DNA from: CAYTAP01 sp964435775
Lineage (GTDB): Bacteria > Planctomycetota > Phycisphaerae > Tepidisphaerales > Tepidisphaeraceae
NCBI GenBank assembly: GCA_964435775.1
Contig: CAYTAP010000040.1
Location: 1 to 28,666 of the forward strand
DNA: 28,666 bases
Direction of reading: 5' to 3'
Positions 16,500 through 23,529 of the stretch are shown in pieces. The notes under the pieces are model-generated. The model saw nothing but the letters and a program-made list of their open reading frames with translations. It was not told the DNA's origin and made no database searches. Made by a program: the position numbers and the translations under genes. Numbering within the stretch: position 1 is the first letter of the stretch; each line of letters begins with the position of its first letter.

Positions 16500-17972
16500 C
16501 TATCGCGCTGAGGCGCTGACATGCGCATCCATCGCCTTGACCATTGATTCCTGAAGCGCCTTGGCGCCGGAATTGGCGCCGGCGGGGACGCCGTTCATCA
16601 GGATCGAAAACACATACCACTGGCCGTCCCGACCCTTGAGGTATCCGCTCAGAGAGCTGACGCCGGAGATGTATCCACTTTTGCCGAACACGCGCCCGCG
16701 CAGATCATTGTCGCGGAAGCGATCCTTCAAGGTGCCGTCCTCGCCGGAGACGGACAGGCTGGCGATGAACGCATCCTTGTTTTTGGAATAGTAGTTGTGT
16801 CGGAGAACCTGCATGATCGCGTGGGAGCTGATCGTGTTGTCCCTCGCCAGGCCGCAGCCATCGACGAGATGATATTCGGAACTGGCCGCACCAACCCGCT
16901 CGAGAAACGCGCCGACGGCTCGCGTGCCATTGTCCCATGACCCCGGCTGGTGCGTGATCTCATTGCCCAGGCGCTTGCAAAGGCTTTCGGCGTACAGGTT
17001 CATGCTGTCCTTGTTGCATCGCGCCAGCACGACCGACAGCGGCGTTTCATGAACCGCCAGGATCGTCCAGTTTTTCTTCTCCTCGGCCGACGCCTTGAGA
17101 TAATCCACCTTCGATGAACGATCCCGCGTCACCTGCCCCGTGACGGCGACGCCATCGGCCTTGAGTGTCTCGGCGAGGACCGTCGCGGCGAACATCGGCG
17201 GATCGGAAATCGTCACCGACACCGGCGCCGTGTTGCTCACATCGGTCTGCCCGCGAAGGATGATGTCATTCTGTCCCGGCATCCGCGACAACCAGATCGC
17301 GTTTTCCTTTCCCGTGACGCAGGTGTTTTTGATCGTGACGTAATTCGTCGTCGGGTCGGTTGTGTAGGTGACGAGCTGGCCGGGCGCGGTGGTTTTCACA
17401 TAGAAATCAATGCCATTGGCGTTCAGGTTCATGCCGCCGACCTCGGCTTCATACCATTTGTGAATCTGATCGGTCGGCCAGTCGGGATGCAGGAAGTTCT
17501 GGTCGAACACGCTGTCATCGACCATCACATCCTTCACGCCGGCGATCCCGTGCTTCTTGAGCTGCTCGGCCCAACTGTGGAAAACGGTCGTCACATCCCA
17601 CCCGACTTTGCGGAGAATCGTGGCATCGCCGAATGCCGGATCGCCANNNNNNNNNNTGATCGCGTTGCCCTCATGCAGGACAAGATAGGTGCGGAACTTG
17701 AAGTCGCTTTCGAAGTGATCGAGAAAGGCGGAGGTGGTGATCAGCTTGAGATTGCTGGCCGGTGTCAGCGGAGTGGTGGGGTTTTCGGAATAGAGGACGC
17801 TCACGTCGGAATCGGTCGCGCCCAGGCGTGCCATTTCGATGCTGACCTGCGCCTTGTGAAGAAGCTTGTCCTTCAGCACCGCGCGGACATCACCGGCGAG
17901 ATCCGCACGCGCCATGCCGGCGGGCGCCGCGACGATCAACAAACCCAACAGCAATCCAGCCAACCGTTTCAT
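16500..17972 (-). CDS. dacB: D-alanyl-D-alanine carboxypeptidase/endopeptidase (PBP4 type)
   Basis: The 490-residue peptidase S13 protein works in the periplasm, trimming or cutting peptidoglycan cross-links. It has a signal peptide (1 to about 23, LAGLLLGLLIVAAPAGMARA) and the three penicillin-binding motifs in order: SNLK with S73 and K76, SMN (S323, N325), and KSG (K431-G433) in place of KTG. The large insertion between the first two motifs is typical of PBP4/DacB. A run of 10 N (17647-17656) falls just before GDPAFGD, where the family has a short G-rich strand; the frame is kept across it with four unknown residues. It supports the current view that planctomycetes make peptidoglycan. Confidence 0.9.
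   Translation of the reverse strand: MKRLAGLLLGLLIVAAPAGMARADLAGDVRAVLKDKLLHKAQVSIEMARLGATDSDVSVLYSENPTTPLTPASNLKLITTSAFLDHFESDFKFRTYLVLHEGNAIXXXXGDPAFGDATILRKVGWDVTTVFHSWAEQLKKHGIAGVKDVMVDDSVFDQNFLHPDWPTDQIHKWYEAEVGGMNLNANGIDFYVKTTAPGQLVTYTTDPTTNYVTIKNTCVTGKENAIWLSRMPGQNDIILRGQTDVSNTAPVSVTISDPPMFAATVLAETLKADGVAVTGQVTRDRSSKVDYLKASAEEKKNWTILAVHETPLSVVLARCNKDSMNLYAESLCKRLGNEITHQPGSWDNGTRAVGAFLERVGAASSEYHLVDGCGLARDNTISSHAIMQVLRHNYYSKNKDAFIASLSVSGEDGTLKDRFRDNDLRGRVFGKSGYISGVSSLSGYLKGRDGQWYVFSILMNGVPAGANSGAKALQESMVKAMDAHVSASAR
17647..17656. other. Assembly gap (10 N)
   Basis: Ten undetermined bases lie inside dacB. The reading frame is the same on both sides and about four residues would fit the family alignment, so the true gap is probably 10 nt or close to it in steps of three. 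Confidence 0.95.
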
Positions 17973-18159
17973 CCGTGAAACCTCTCCGACAGCCGCCCAA
18001 GGCGACCGCCCGCAAAATCCTTCTCACACACGTCGAGGCAGCCCAAACACCAGGCACCCCACCCATCAACCACTTGGCCGACAAATGGCGCGGCACACTA
18101 CACTATCGGTTGCGCCATGTCGTGCCTGGCCACAATTTTCACGTCCTCACAGCAGTTGC

Positions 18160-18205
18160 AGGGCGTCGCTCCCGCGACGCCGCGGCGTTGTGGGAGCAAC
18201 GCCCT
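18160..18205. repeat. 46-bp inverted repeat
   Basis: Arms at 18160-18173 and 18192-18205 match in 13 of 14 positions, and the centre holds a perfect 12-bp palindrome (ACGCCGCGGCGT, 18177-18188). Almost the whole 46 nt could fold into one long hairpin. It lies between the epimerase stop (18236) and the dacB start (17972). It may be a REP-like element or a terminator without a T-run. No second copy was noticed in the window. Confidence 0.65.
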
Positions 18206-18235
18206 CCATTTTGCGAGGAATTGCGCATCGACTAT

Positions 18236-19228
18236 TCACGCCTTCGCCGCATCAGCGGGAAGGTGATAGAGCGAGCCATATTCCTCAAACCACGCCGCAA
18301 AACGCCGCAATCCCTCGGCCAGCGGCACCTGGGGCTTGTAGCCCAGCTCCTTCGTACTGCGGGTTAAATCCGCATACGTTCGATCAACGTCGCCAAGCTG
18401 GGCCGGGCGACGGTCAATGATCGCCTTTTTGCCAAGCGCCTTCTCCAATCCCTCAATCAGCCCGGCGAGCGACACCGGATCCGACCCGCCAAGGTTGTAT
18501 ATGCGATATCGATCGCAGCGTTGCAACGCCGCGAGAATGCCGCTGACGATGTCGGCGACAAATGTATAGTCGCGGCTGGTGGTGCCATCGCCGAAAACGG
18601 GGATCGGTTTACCGGCGGAGATGAGGCGCGTGAACTTGTGAATCGCCAGATCCGGCCGCTGGCGCGGGCCGAAAACCGTGAAAAACCGCAGGCAGAAGAT
18701 CGGCAGCTTGTACAAGTGCCAATAGGTGTAGCAGAGCAGTTCCCCGGCGCGCTTGGTGGCGGCGTACGGACTGATCGGTTCGGATACGGGGTCTTCTTCT
18801 GAAAAGGGGACCTTGGCCATATTGCCATAGACGCTGGAACTGCTGGCGAAGAGGAACTTTCCGACCTTGTGTTCGACCGCCGCCTGCAGAAGATGCGTCG
18901 TCCCTTCGACATTGACGCGCGCATAATACGCCGGCTGCTCAATCGATGGCCGAACGCCCGCCATCGCCGCCAGGTGAAGGATCGCCACGGGTTTGGTCCG
19001 CTCGACGAGCTTGCTGATTCGCGGGCCGTCGGTGATGTCGATCTCCTCCACACCAAACCGATGTCCCCCGCCGACGCTTTTCAGGTTGTTTTCCTTCCAG
19101 GCCCGGTCATAAAAGTCACAGAAGTTATCGACGCCCACGACTTCATACCCCTCCCCCAACAGCGCCTCGGCCGCGTGCGACCCAATAAACCCCGCCGCGC
19201 CCGTGATCAAAATCGTCTGCTTGCCCAT
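18236..19228 (-). CDS. NAD-dependent nucleotide-sugar epimerase (UDP-glucuronate 4-epimerase-like)
   Basis: The 330-residue extended short-chain dehydrogenase has the Rossmann motif TGAAGFIGS (9-17), the Ser region SSSSVYG (129-135) and YAATK (Y155, K159). The substrate-side motif RFFTVFGPRQRPDLA with FGDGTTSRDYTFV downstream resembles UDP-glucuronate/UDP-glucose 4-epimerases of cell-surface polysaccharide synthesis. Start chosen at 19228, with GAGAGG a few nt upstream, rather than the in-frame ATG at 19255. It converts a UDP-hexose or UDP-uronate using bound NAD; which one cannot be settled from sequence. No other surface-polysaccharide gene adjoins it. Confidence 0.85.
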   Translation of the reverse strand: MGKQTILITGAAGFIGSHAAEALLGEGYEVVGVDNFCDFYDRAWKENNLKSVGGGHRFGVEEIDITDGPRISKLVERTKPVAILHLAAMAGVRPSIEQPAYYARVNVEGTTHLLQAAVEHKVGKFLFASSSSVYGNMAKVPFSEEDPVSEPISPYAATKRAGELLCYTYWHLYKLPIFCLRFFTVFGPRQRPDLAIHKFTRLISAGKPIPVFGDGTTSRDYTFVADIVSGILAALQRCDRYRIYNLGGSDPVSLAGLIEGLEKALGKKAIIDRRPAQLGDVDRTYADLTRSTKELGYKPQVPLAEGLRRFAAWFEEYGSLYHLPADAAKA

Positions 19229-19362
19229 GTGCCTCTCTTGCATCGCTCCATACACCCGTTTCCCCAGTGAATGAATGCTAATCCATCATCCCATCCGTCA
19301 CAATCCGCACGGTGCCATGCCCCATCGCATCGGGCGTGCCTTTCTCCTGCCGCATCCGCTCC

Positions 19363-19368
19363 TATAAT
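19363..19368 (+). promoter_or_regulatory. -10 element suggesting a leaderless transcript
   Basis: A perfect TATAAT ends 8 nt before the ATG of the zinc-ribbon gene at 19377, so transcription would begin at or within 1-2 nt of the start codon. No ribosome-binding site is present. The -35 region is weak (around 19340-19345). Confidence 0.45.
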
Positions 19369-19376
19369 CATCCGCA

Positions 19377-19703
19377 ATGTCTCACGAGCCCTTCCTATGC
19401 CCCCGCTGCAAAACCTCCCTCCCCGCGCAGGCCGAGTTCTGCCCGCATTGCGGCGCCGATATCACCGGCCTGCATCACCCCGAGCAACTCCTGGAGAATC
19501 TTCGTCCCGGCTCGACGCCTCATTCGCCAGCGGTCGCCGCTCCCCAGGTTGGGATCGCCGGCAAGCGGGTGGTCGCGTTCGTCTTCATTCTCATCGGAAC
19601 CCTGTTCACGCTCCTGACGATCCTGCTCCTGATCCTTCACAAACCCGCGGTGGACACCACCCACGATTACCACGACCCCGACCGCCCGATGTTCTCCCGC
19701 TGA
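19377..19703 (+). CDS. Small zinc-ribbon membrane protein
   Basis: The 108-residue protein starts with a zinc ribbon, CPRC-x10-CPHCG (C8, C11, C22, C25), of the kind often found at the N-terminus of bacterial membrane or regulatory proteins. A Pro-rich linker and one transmembrane helix (about 64-88) follow, then a short polar tail. Function unknown; the ribbon should face the cytoplasm. It converges with the terminase operon. Confidence 0.78.
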   Translation: MSHEPFLCPRCKTSLPAQAEFCPHCGADITGLHHPEQLLENLRPGSTPHSPAVAAPQVGIAGKRVVAFVFILIGTLFTLLTILLLILHKPAVDTTHDYHDPDRPMFSR

Positions 19704-19710
19704 CTCTTCC

Positions 19711-19774
19711 CACTTCTCCCTGCCTACCGCCTACTGCATACTGCCTACTCTCTCCCTTCCCACTTCCCCCTCAG
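19711..19774. repeat. Heptanucleotide-type low-complexity tract
   Basis: A run of imperfect 7-nt units of the form GCCTACT/GCATACT/GCCTACC grades into pyrimidine-rich CTTCCCCCTCAG. It lies between the zinc-ribbon stop and repeat copy 1. The final 12 nt CTTCCCCCTCAG recur at 19929-19940 beyond that repeat. It resembles short tandemly repeated repetitive (STRR) sequences. Confidence 0.6.
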
Positions 19775-19777
19775 GAT

Positions 19778-19844
19778 GTAGGGTCCGTGGTATCCCGCGG
19801 ACCATTGTCGCGATGGGAAGATGGTCCGCGGATTACCACGGACC
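19778..19844. repeat. Intergenic inverted repeat, copy 1
   Basis: The left arm GTAGGGTCCGTGGTATCCCG... (19778-19805, ending CGGACCAT) pairs with the right arm ATGGTCCGCGGATTACCACG... (19821-19844) around a 15-nt loop. It is one of five related copies in the window, flanked here by heptanucleotide tracts on both sides. Confidence 0.85.
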
Positions 19845-19894
19845 TTGCGAATTCCTCCCTTCATCCGTCATTCCGCATTCATCGTTCCGCATTT

Positions 19895-19940
19895 CTCTTC
19901 ACTGCCTACTGCCCACTGCCTACCGCCTACTTCCCCCTCA
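19895..19940. repeat. Heptanucleotide tract reaching the terminase stop codon
   Basis: Units such as GCCTACT, GCCCACT and GCCTACC repeat in tandem and end in CTTCCCCCTCAG. The terminase stop codon (TGA on the minus strand, 19938-19940) lies within the last unit, so the tract begins exactly where coding ends. Confidence 0.65.
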
Positions 19941-21524
19941 GTACACCCTCCACTTCACGTCTCCCCGCGCCGCGTGGTTTACAAAATAATAGCGCAGGGC
20001 ATCGATCAGATGATCGTGCTCGCCATCCTTCACGGGCAGCTCGCCGCCTCCCTCGGGGTAACGATACGCCTTCATCGCCTTGATCAATCGCACACAGCGG
20101 GGATGGATGAACAGCCGGCTATGCCCGCTCGCGGGGCGCAGCGCGGTGCGGACCATTTCCAATCCCTCGACGATGAGGCTCTTGCGATAGCGCACCTGGT
20201 AGCCGCGCCCGCGAAGCACCTGCACGTTCGATTCGGCCGTCTGATCATTCCGCCCGGCGCCGGCGGGATCGCACGCAACTTTTTTTACCGCGCCCCATCG
20301 CCGCGCTTCAATCTGCTCCACATGCTCGAGCATCGTCCGCATCGGCTGCACATATTCATCGACGACGAAGCTGCGCCCCTCACTTCCCTCCTCGCTCCAA
20401 ATCCACAGACACACGAATGGATTGGCGAACCCAAAATCCAGCGCCAACCACATCTCGCCGCTCTCGCCTTCAGCCGACTGCCCACTCTTCCCTGCCGACT
20501 GCCCACTGCCCACTGCCGACTCGTCACGAACGTGCGCGCTCTCATCAAACCCCGGAAACACACACCCCCGCCGCGTCGGGCGTCGGCAAAGCATCTCCGC
20601 CTCCCACGTTTCCCGGCTCACGCGGCGTTTCATCGCGATGGCATCGTCGATCGAGACGAACCCGTCGCACAGCGTCTTGGCCCGCCCGCCACAGTCATCC
20701 CACAGCGGACACGTCGCACATTCCCGCTCGGCCGGGCAACGCTCAAGCACCTCCATCAAACACCACCGCACGACCCGCACCCCGCTGGCCCCGGCCGACT
20801 CGATCGCGCGTTCCATCACCCCGCCGACGAGATGCCATGTCGACACCGCCTCGACCACGCCGGCAATCACCTTCACCTCATGCGCGACCACCTTCCCCGC
20901 ACCGCTCCCCCTTCGCGTACGCCGTCCCCCCGCTTTCTTCTCACTCATCACGCCCCACTCATCACGTCCCGACTTCCCACGCTGTAGTTCGGATCGACCA
21001 CTCCGCGTCACCAGCTGCGCCGCCTCCCACACGAGCGGATCGAAGCATTCGACCTCATCGCATCGCAGCTTCTGCACGCGCACGCCGCGCACCGCGCGCT
21101 GCGACTGCGTGAGGACGGCCGCCTTCGATCCGTTCGTCAGCGCCACGCGGCGTCCGGTCATTTTTCCCTTGAGCATTTTCCCCGCCACGCGATCGACATC
21201 CTCCTCGAGATGCCCCCACATCTTGAGGCTCTGCTCCAGCGATCCGCCGAGGATTCGCACCTCGCACCCCGGCTTGTGCAGAAGATCAAGCAACGTCGCC
21301 ACCGCCCCCAGCCGCGTCTTGCCGCCCCCGCGCGGCGCCCAGACGACCATGTCCCTGGCCGGTTCGAAATACGCCCCCGCCAGATACGCCATCGGCGCAT
21401 CATGCCCCGCGCAAACCCCCGTCGTCGCCACGCGAATCCCGCAATACTTTTCCACCCACGCCCGCAACGCCTCGACATCCGCACACGCCCGCTTCAACGC
21501 CGCCCCGCCCCGTGCCTTGGCCAT
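19938..21524 (-). CDS. Phage-type terminase large subunit (orphan)
   Basis: The 528-residue protein is an apparently intact TerL. The packaging ATPase has Walker A APRGGGKT (63-70), Walker B LRCDEVE (153-158, D156/E157) and a VSTW coupling motif (227-230). A RNase-H-like nuclease follows, with D363 in LALDFG, D419 in CDPAG and D508 in HDHLIDALRYY as acidic residues. Between them is a cysteine cluster C263-x5-C269-x2-C272-x5-C278 that could bind zinc or an iron-sulfur cluster. TerL normally pumps and cuts phage DNA during packaging. No portal or capsid gene is nearby, so another DNA-handling role is possible. Two linkers (about 178-200 and 333-355) are encoded by in-frame tandem repeats. GGAGG lies just upstream of the ATG. 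It is last in a four-gene operon, 27 nt after the GNAT gene. Confidence 0.85.
   Translation of the reverse strand: MAKARGGAALKRACADVEALRAWVEKYCGIRVATTGVCAGHDAPMAYLAGAYFEPARDMVVWAPRGGGKTRLGAVATLLDLLHKPGCEVRILGGSLEQSLKMWGHLEEDVDRVAGKMLKGKMTGRRVALTNGSKAAVLTQSQRAVRGVRVQKLRCDEVECFDPLVWEAAQLVTRSGRSELQRGKSGRDEWGVMSEKKAGGRRTRRGSGAGKVVAHEVKVIAGVVEAVSTWHLVGGVMERAIESAGASGVRVVRWCLMEVLERCPAERECATCPLWDDCGGRAKTLCDGFVSIDDAIAMKRRVSRETWEAEMLCRRPTRRGCVFPGFDESAHVRDESAVGSGQSAGKSGQSAEGESGEMWLALDFGFANPFVCLWIWSEEGSEGRSFVVDEYVQPMRTMLEHVEQIEARRWGAVKKVACDPAGAGRNDQTAESNVQVLRGRGYQVRYRKSLIVEGLEMVRTALRPASGHSRLFIHPRCVRLIKAMKAYRYPEGGGELPVKDGEHDHLIDALRYYFVNHAARGDVKWRVY
20473..20521. repeat. Seven tandem heptanucleotides inside the terminase gene
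   Basis: Seven consecutive 7-mers occur: GCCGACT, GCCCACT, CTTCCCT, GCCGACT, GCCCACT, GCCCACT, GCCGACT. The 49 nt (with adjoining bases) are read in frame on the minus strand as a Ser/Gly/Ala/Gln-rich linker just before the nuclease domain. The same heptamer type occurs outside the gene at 19711-19774 and 19895-19940. Confidence 0.85.
20942..20969. repeat. Two tandem 14-mers inside the terminase gene
   Basis: CACTCATCACGCCC (20942-20955) is followed directly by CACTCATCACGTCC (20956-20969), differing at one base. The tract is in frame in the terminase gene and encodes part of a charged insertion between Walker B and the VSTW motif. Confidence 0.75.
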
Positions 21525-21551
21525 TGGTCCTCCCCATTAAACTCAAACCCC

Positions 21552-22079
21552 TCAGAAAACCCTCTGCCCATCATCCTTCATCCTTCCGAGTTCATCCTTA
21601 TCCCAAATGTAATACACCACCTTCCCCATTCCGTCGTCGCCGACGCGCGTCATCCCCGCCGACTCGAACATCGGATGCCCGCGCCCCATGACGGCCAATG
21701 CCTCGACATAGCGCATCGGACACTCCTGGCACATTTTTTGGATCAGTGCCGACGCCAGGCCGATGCCTCGGAACTGGGGGTGGACGATGATCCGGGAGAT
21801 CGTGCGCAGATTGGCGTTGACGAAGCGCGCCCGTTCCTGGTCATCCATCCGGCGCAAGTCGAAATGAGCCTCTCGACTCGCGCAATTGATCGTCGGCCAA
21901 CTCAGGACCCCCACGGCGACAACGCGCTGCGCCGACGCCTCGACATGGCGTGCCCGCCACACTCCCGCGACCGTCGCCGGTCGCCCGGCGCGATAGTGAA
22001 AACGCGCCAGCGCCTTGTAGTCCGTCCACACGCCGCGCTCGATTACCACTTCCCCCGGCAAATAGTCCCAAGCTCCCAT
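21552..22079 (-). CDS. GNAT-family acetyltransferase (COG2401-like acetyltransferase part)
   Basis: The 175-residue protein has the acetyl-CoA-binding core ISRIIVHPQFRGIGLASALI (94-113) of GNAT enzymes. The N-terminal YKALARFHYRAG and the following PATVAGVW are what I associate with the acetyltransferase half of COG2401, a family described as an ABC-type ATPase fused to an acetyltransferase. Here the ATPase half is the separate gene immediately upstream, so the pair is a split version. Start chosen at 22079; the in-frame ATG at 22169 would overlap the ATPase gene by 41 nt and adds a weakly conserved-looking, basic N-terminus. The acetyl acceptor is unknown; a protein of the same module or a nucleic acid-linked target are possibilities. 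Confidence 0.8.
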   Translation of the reverse strand: MGAWDYLPGEVVIERGVWTDYKALARFHYRAGRPATVAGVWRARHVEASAQRVVAVGVLSWPTINCASREAHFDLRRMDDQERARFVNANLRTISRIIVHPQFRGIGLASALIQKMCQECPMRYVEALAVMGRGHPMFESAGMTRVGDDGMGKVVYYIWDKDELGRMKDDGQRVF

Positions 22080-22128
22080 CGCGTCCCCCCGGTGAACCCT
22101 CTCGTCGCCCCGTCGATTCAATCGACCC

Positions 22129-22824
22129 TTATGTTGATCCGACGCGAACACGGCAATCCCCGAAATCACACTCGATCACCCAATCCGGGCGCAGCGCTTC
22201 CTCAACATCCCTGCGGCTTGTCGCCAGGATCGCGCCGCAGGCGGATGCCTCATCCAATGCCCGTCGGATCGTTCGCGCCACCACGCACGCCGAGACGCGA
22301 TCGAGCTCACCGGCAAACTCATCGCAATGAAGGATGCGATGCCCGGCCTCGCTCTCACCGCTATCGTCACTGCCGCGCGCCGTCATCATCAGGGCAATGG
22401 CGACGCGCAGCCTAAACCGCTGGCCGGAGCTCAACTGATCGGGATGCTTCAAATACGTCCAGACCTCCCCCAGACCCACGCGCGACAAGCCCGCCAGCAC
22501 CCGCTCCAGCGGCACATCGTCAAAACAATCGACCACCATCGGCCCGCGCAATGGCACACACCGGAGGTTGATCCAGCGCGACGCGCCGACGTTGCGCCGT
22601 CGCATGGCGCGGAGCAGGCATGACTTGCCGCTTCCGCTGGGGCCGGTGATCAGAAGAATCTCACCCGCGTGCGGCGTGGGAATCCGCGCGATCTTCCGTC
22701 GCATCGATTCACCCGCATCCCCGTGCGCGTCGCCGCCGGACTCGACGCCCCCATCGCCGACACCGTCGCCAATCCCAAACCATTCCCGCACCAATCCCGC
22801 CCGTTTCGATTCCATCCCTCGCAT
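22129..22824 (-). CDS. ABC-type ATPase (COG2401-like ATPase part)
   Basis: The 231-residue soluble ABC ATPase has Walker A GPSGSGKS (61-68), signature LSSGQ (131-135) and Walker B ILHCDE (164-169) followed by FAGELDR. The loop that usually carries the switch histidine reads ATSRRDVE, with Ser203 in the His position. There are no membrane segments and no transporter partner gene, so it is not a typical transporter. The arrangement matches the ATPase half of COG2401, here unfused. The start at 22824 has AGGGGG about 9 nt upstream; an ATG at 22815 is the alternative. It lies 52 nt after the HTH gene and 49 nt before the acetyltransferase gene, consistent with one operon. Confidence 0.82.
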   Translation of the reverse strand: MRGMESKRAGLVREWFGIGDGVGDGGVESGGDAHGDAGESMRRKIARIPTPHAGEILLITGPSGSGKSCLLRAMRRRNVGASRWINLRCVPLRGPMVVDCFDDVPLERVLAGLSRVGLGEVWTYLKHPDQLSSGQRFRLRVAIALMMTARGSDDSGESEAGHRILHCDEFAGELDRVSACVVARTIRRALDEASACGAILATSRRDVEEALRPDWVIECDFGDCRVRVGST

Positions 22825-22876
22825 GCCCGCCCCCTGTCAATGCAACTCAACTCACAATCCGTCCATCACCGTCGAC

Positions 22877-23278
22877 TCAAATCCCGCCGCGGCCCCAGAG
22901 GCGCAGGAACTCCAAGATCCCCTTGACCTCGATGATTCCCATCCGATGCACGTCGGCGATCTCGCGCGCCCGCATCCCCTGCACGAAATGCTCGATGCCG
23001 ATCTGCCGATGCTCATCCGGCAATTTGCCCGGCCGCTCGATCAGCGCGATCGACAAGGGATCATGCAGCCGGTTGCCGATCCGCCAGGCCCTGCGCGTCA
23101 CCGTGCCCGATGGGATGCCGAGAAACTGCCCGATATCCCGCCGGGTGAATCGCTGCGACACGACCATCTCCAGGAGCGCCCGGTCGGCGGGCTTGAGATA
23201 CTCCGCCCGGCGCAGCGCCGCCGCGTGCGGGTCTTCAATCCGTCGAACCCCTTGCGTCTGATACTCCACAATGCTCAC
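22877..23278 (-). CDS. Tandem helix-turn-helix protein
   Basis: The 133-residue protein has two HTH-like units resembling sigma-70 region 4: residues about 30-70 (FTRRDIGQFLGIPSGTVTRR) and about 85-127 (REIADVHRMGIIEVKGILEFL). It is probably a DNA-binding regulator, or a small-terminase-like DNA recognition protein given the terminase in the same operon; the sequence does not decide. GTG at 23278 is preferred because GGGAGG (23284-23289) lies 5 nt upstream; GTG at 23284 overlaps that site. First gene of the four-gene operon and divergent from the S24 repressor. Confidence 0.72.
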   Translation of the reverse strand: MSIVEYQTQGVRRIEDPHAAALRRAEYLKPADRALLEMVVSQRFTRRDIGQFLGIPSGTVTRRAWRIGNRLHDPLSIALIERPGKLPDEHRQIGIEHFVQGMRAREIADVHRMGIIEVKGILEFLRLWGRGGI

Positions 23279-23299
23279 GACCACCTCCCACCCGGCTCT

Positions 23300-23529
23300 T
23301 GTTCAACCGGCATTAAACACATGGGATATTCTAGACTATTTGTTAGGTGTTTGTAAAGTATTTTATTATTCCATATTATCTTGATTACACTGTATTTATA
23401 AGATTTATTCTATTTTTCATAAAACATTATTATGTACGGTATATGTAAGGGTAGTGTACAATGGCTTTGCAAGCCCTTGGAAGGGCGGCGTCCGCGCTCA
23501 ATCACCGATCGCGCAAGGAGTCATTCATC
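23300..23529. promoter_or_regulatory. AT-rich divergent control region
   Basis: About 23310-23460 is strikingly AT-rich in a high-GC window and separates the repressor from the HTH-ATPase-GNAT-terminase operon. Short dyads are visible: AAACAC/GTGTTT (23315-23320 and 23347-23352) and TGTAC/GTACA (23433-23437 and 23456-23460). TTGATT (23381-23386) with TTTATT (23404-23409) is a possible plus-strand promoter at 17-nt spacing. These are candidate operator and promoter sites for the S24 repressor; none is certain. The ribosome-binding site of the repressor gene is AAGGAG at 23515-23520. Confidence 0.5.

Noticed and set aside
19711..20521. Tandem repeats as a possible CRISPR array
   Set aside because: Units are 7 nt and contiguous or low-complexity, with no spacers and no cas genes.
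20422..21540. 372-codon plus-strand Ser/Pro/Arg-rich open frame
   Set aside because: Shadow of the terminase gene; its low-complexity composition comes from reading the tandem repeats and GC-rich codons backwards.
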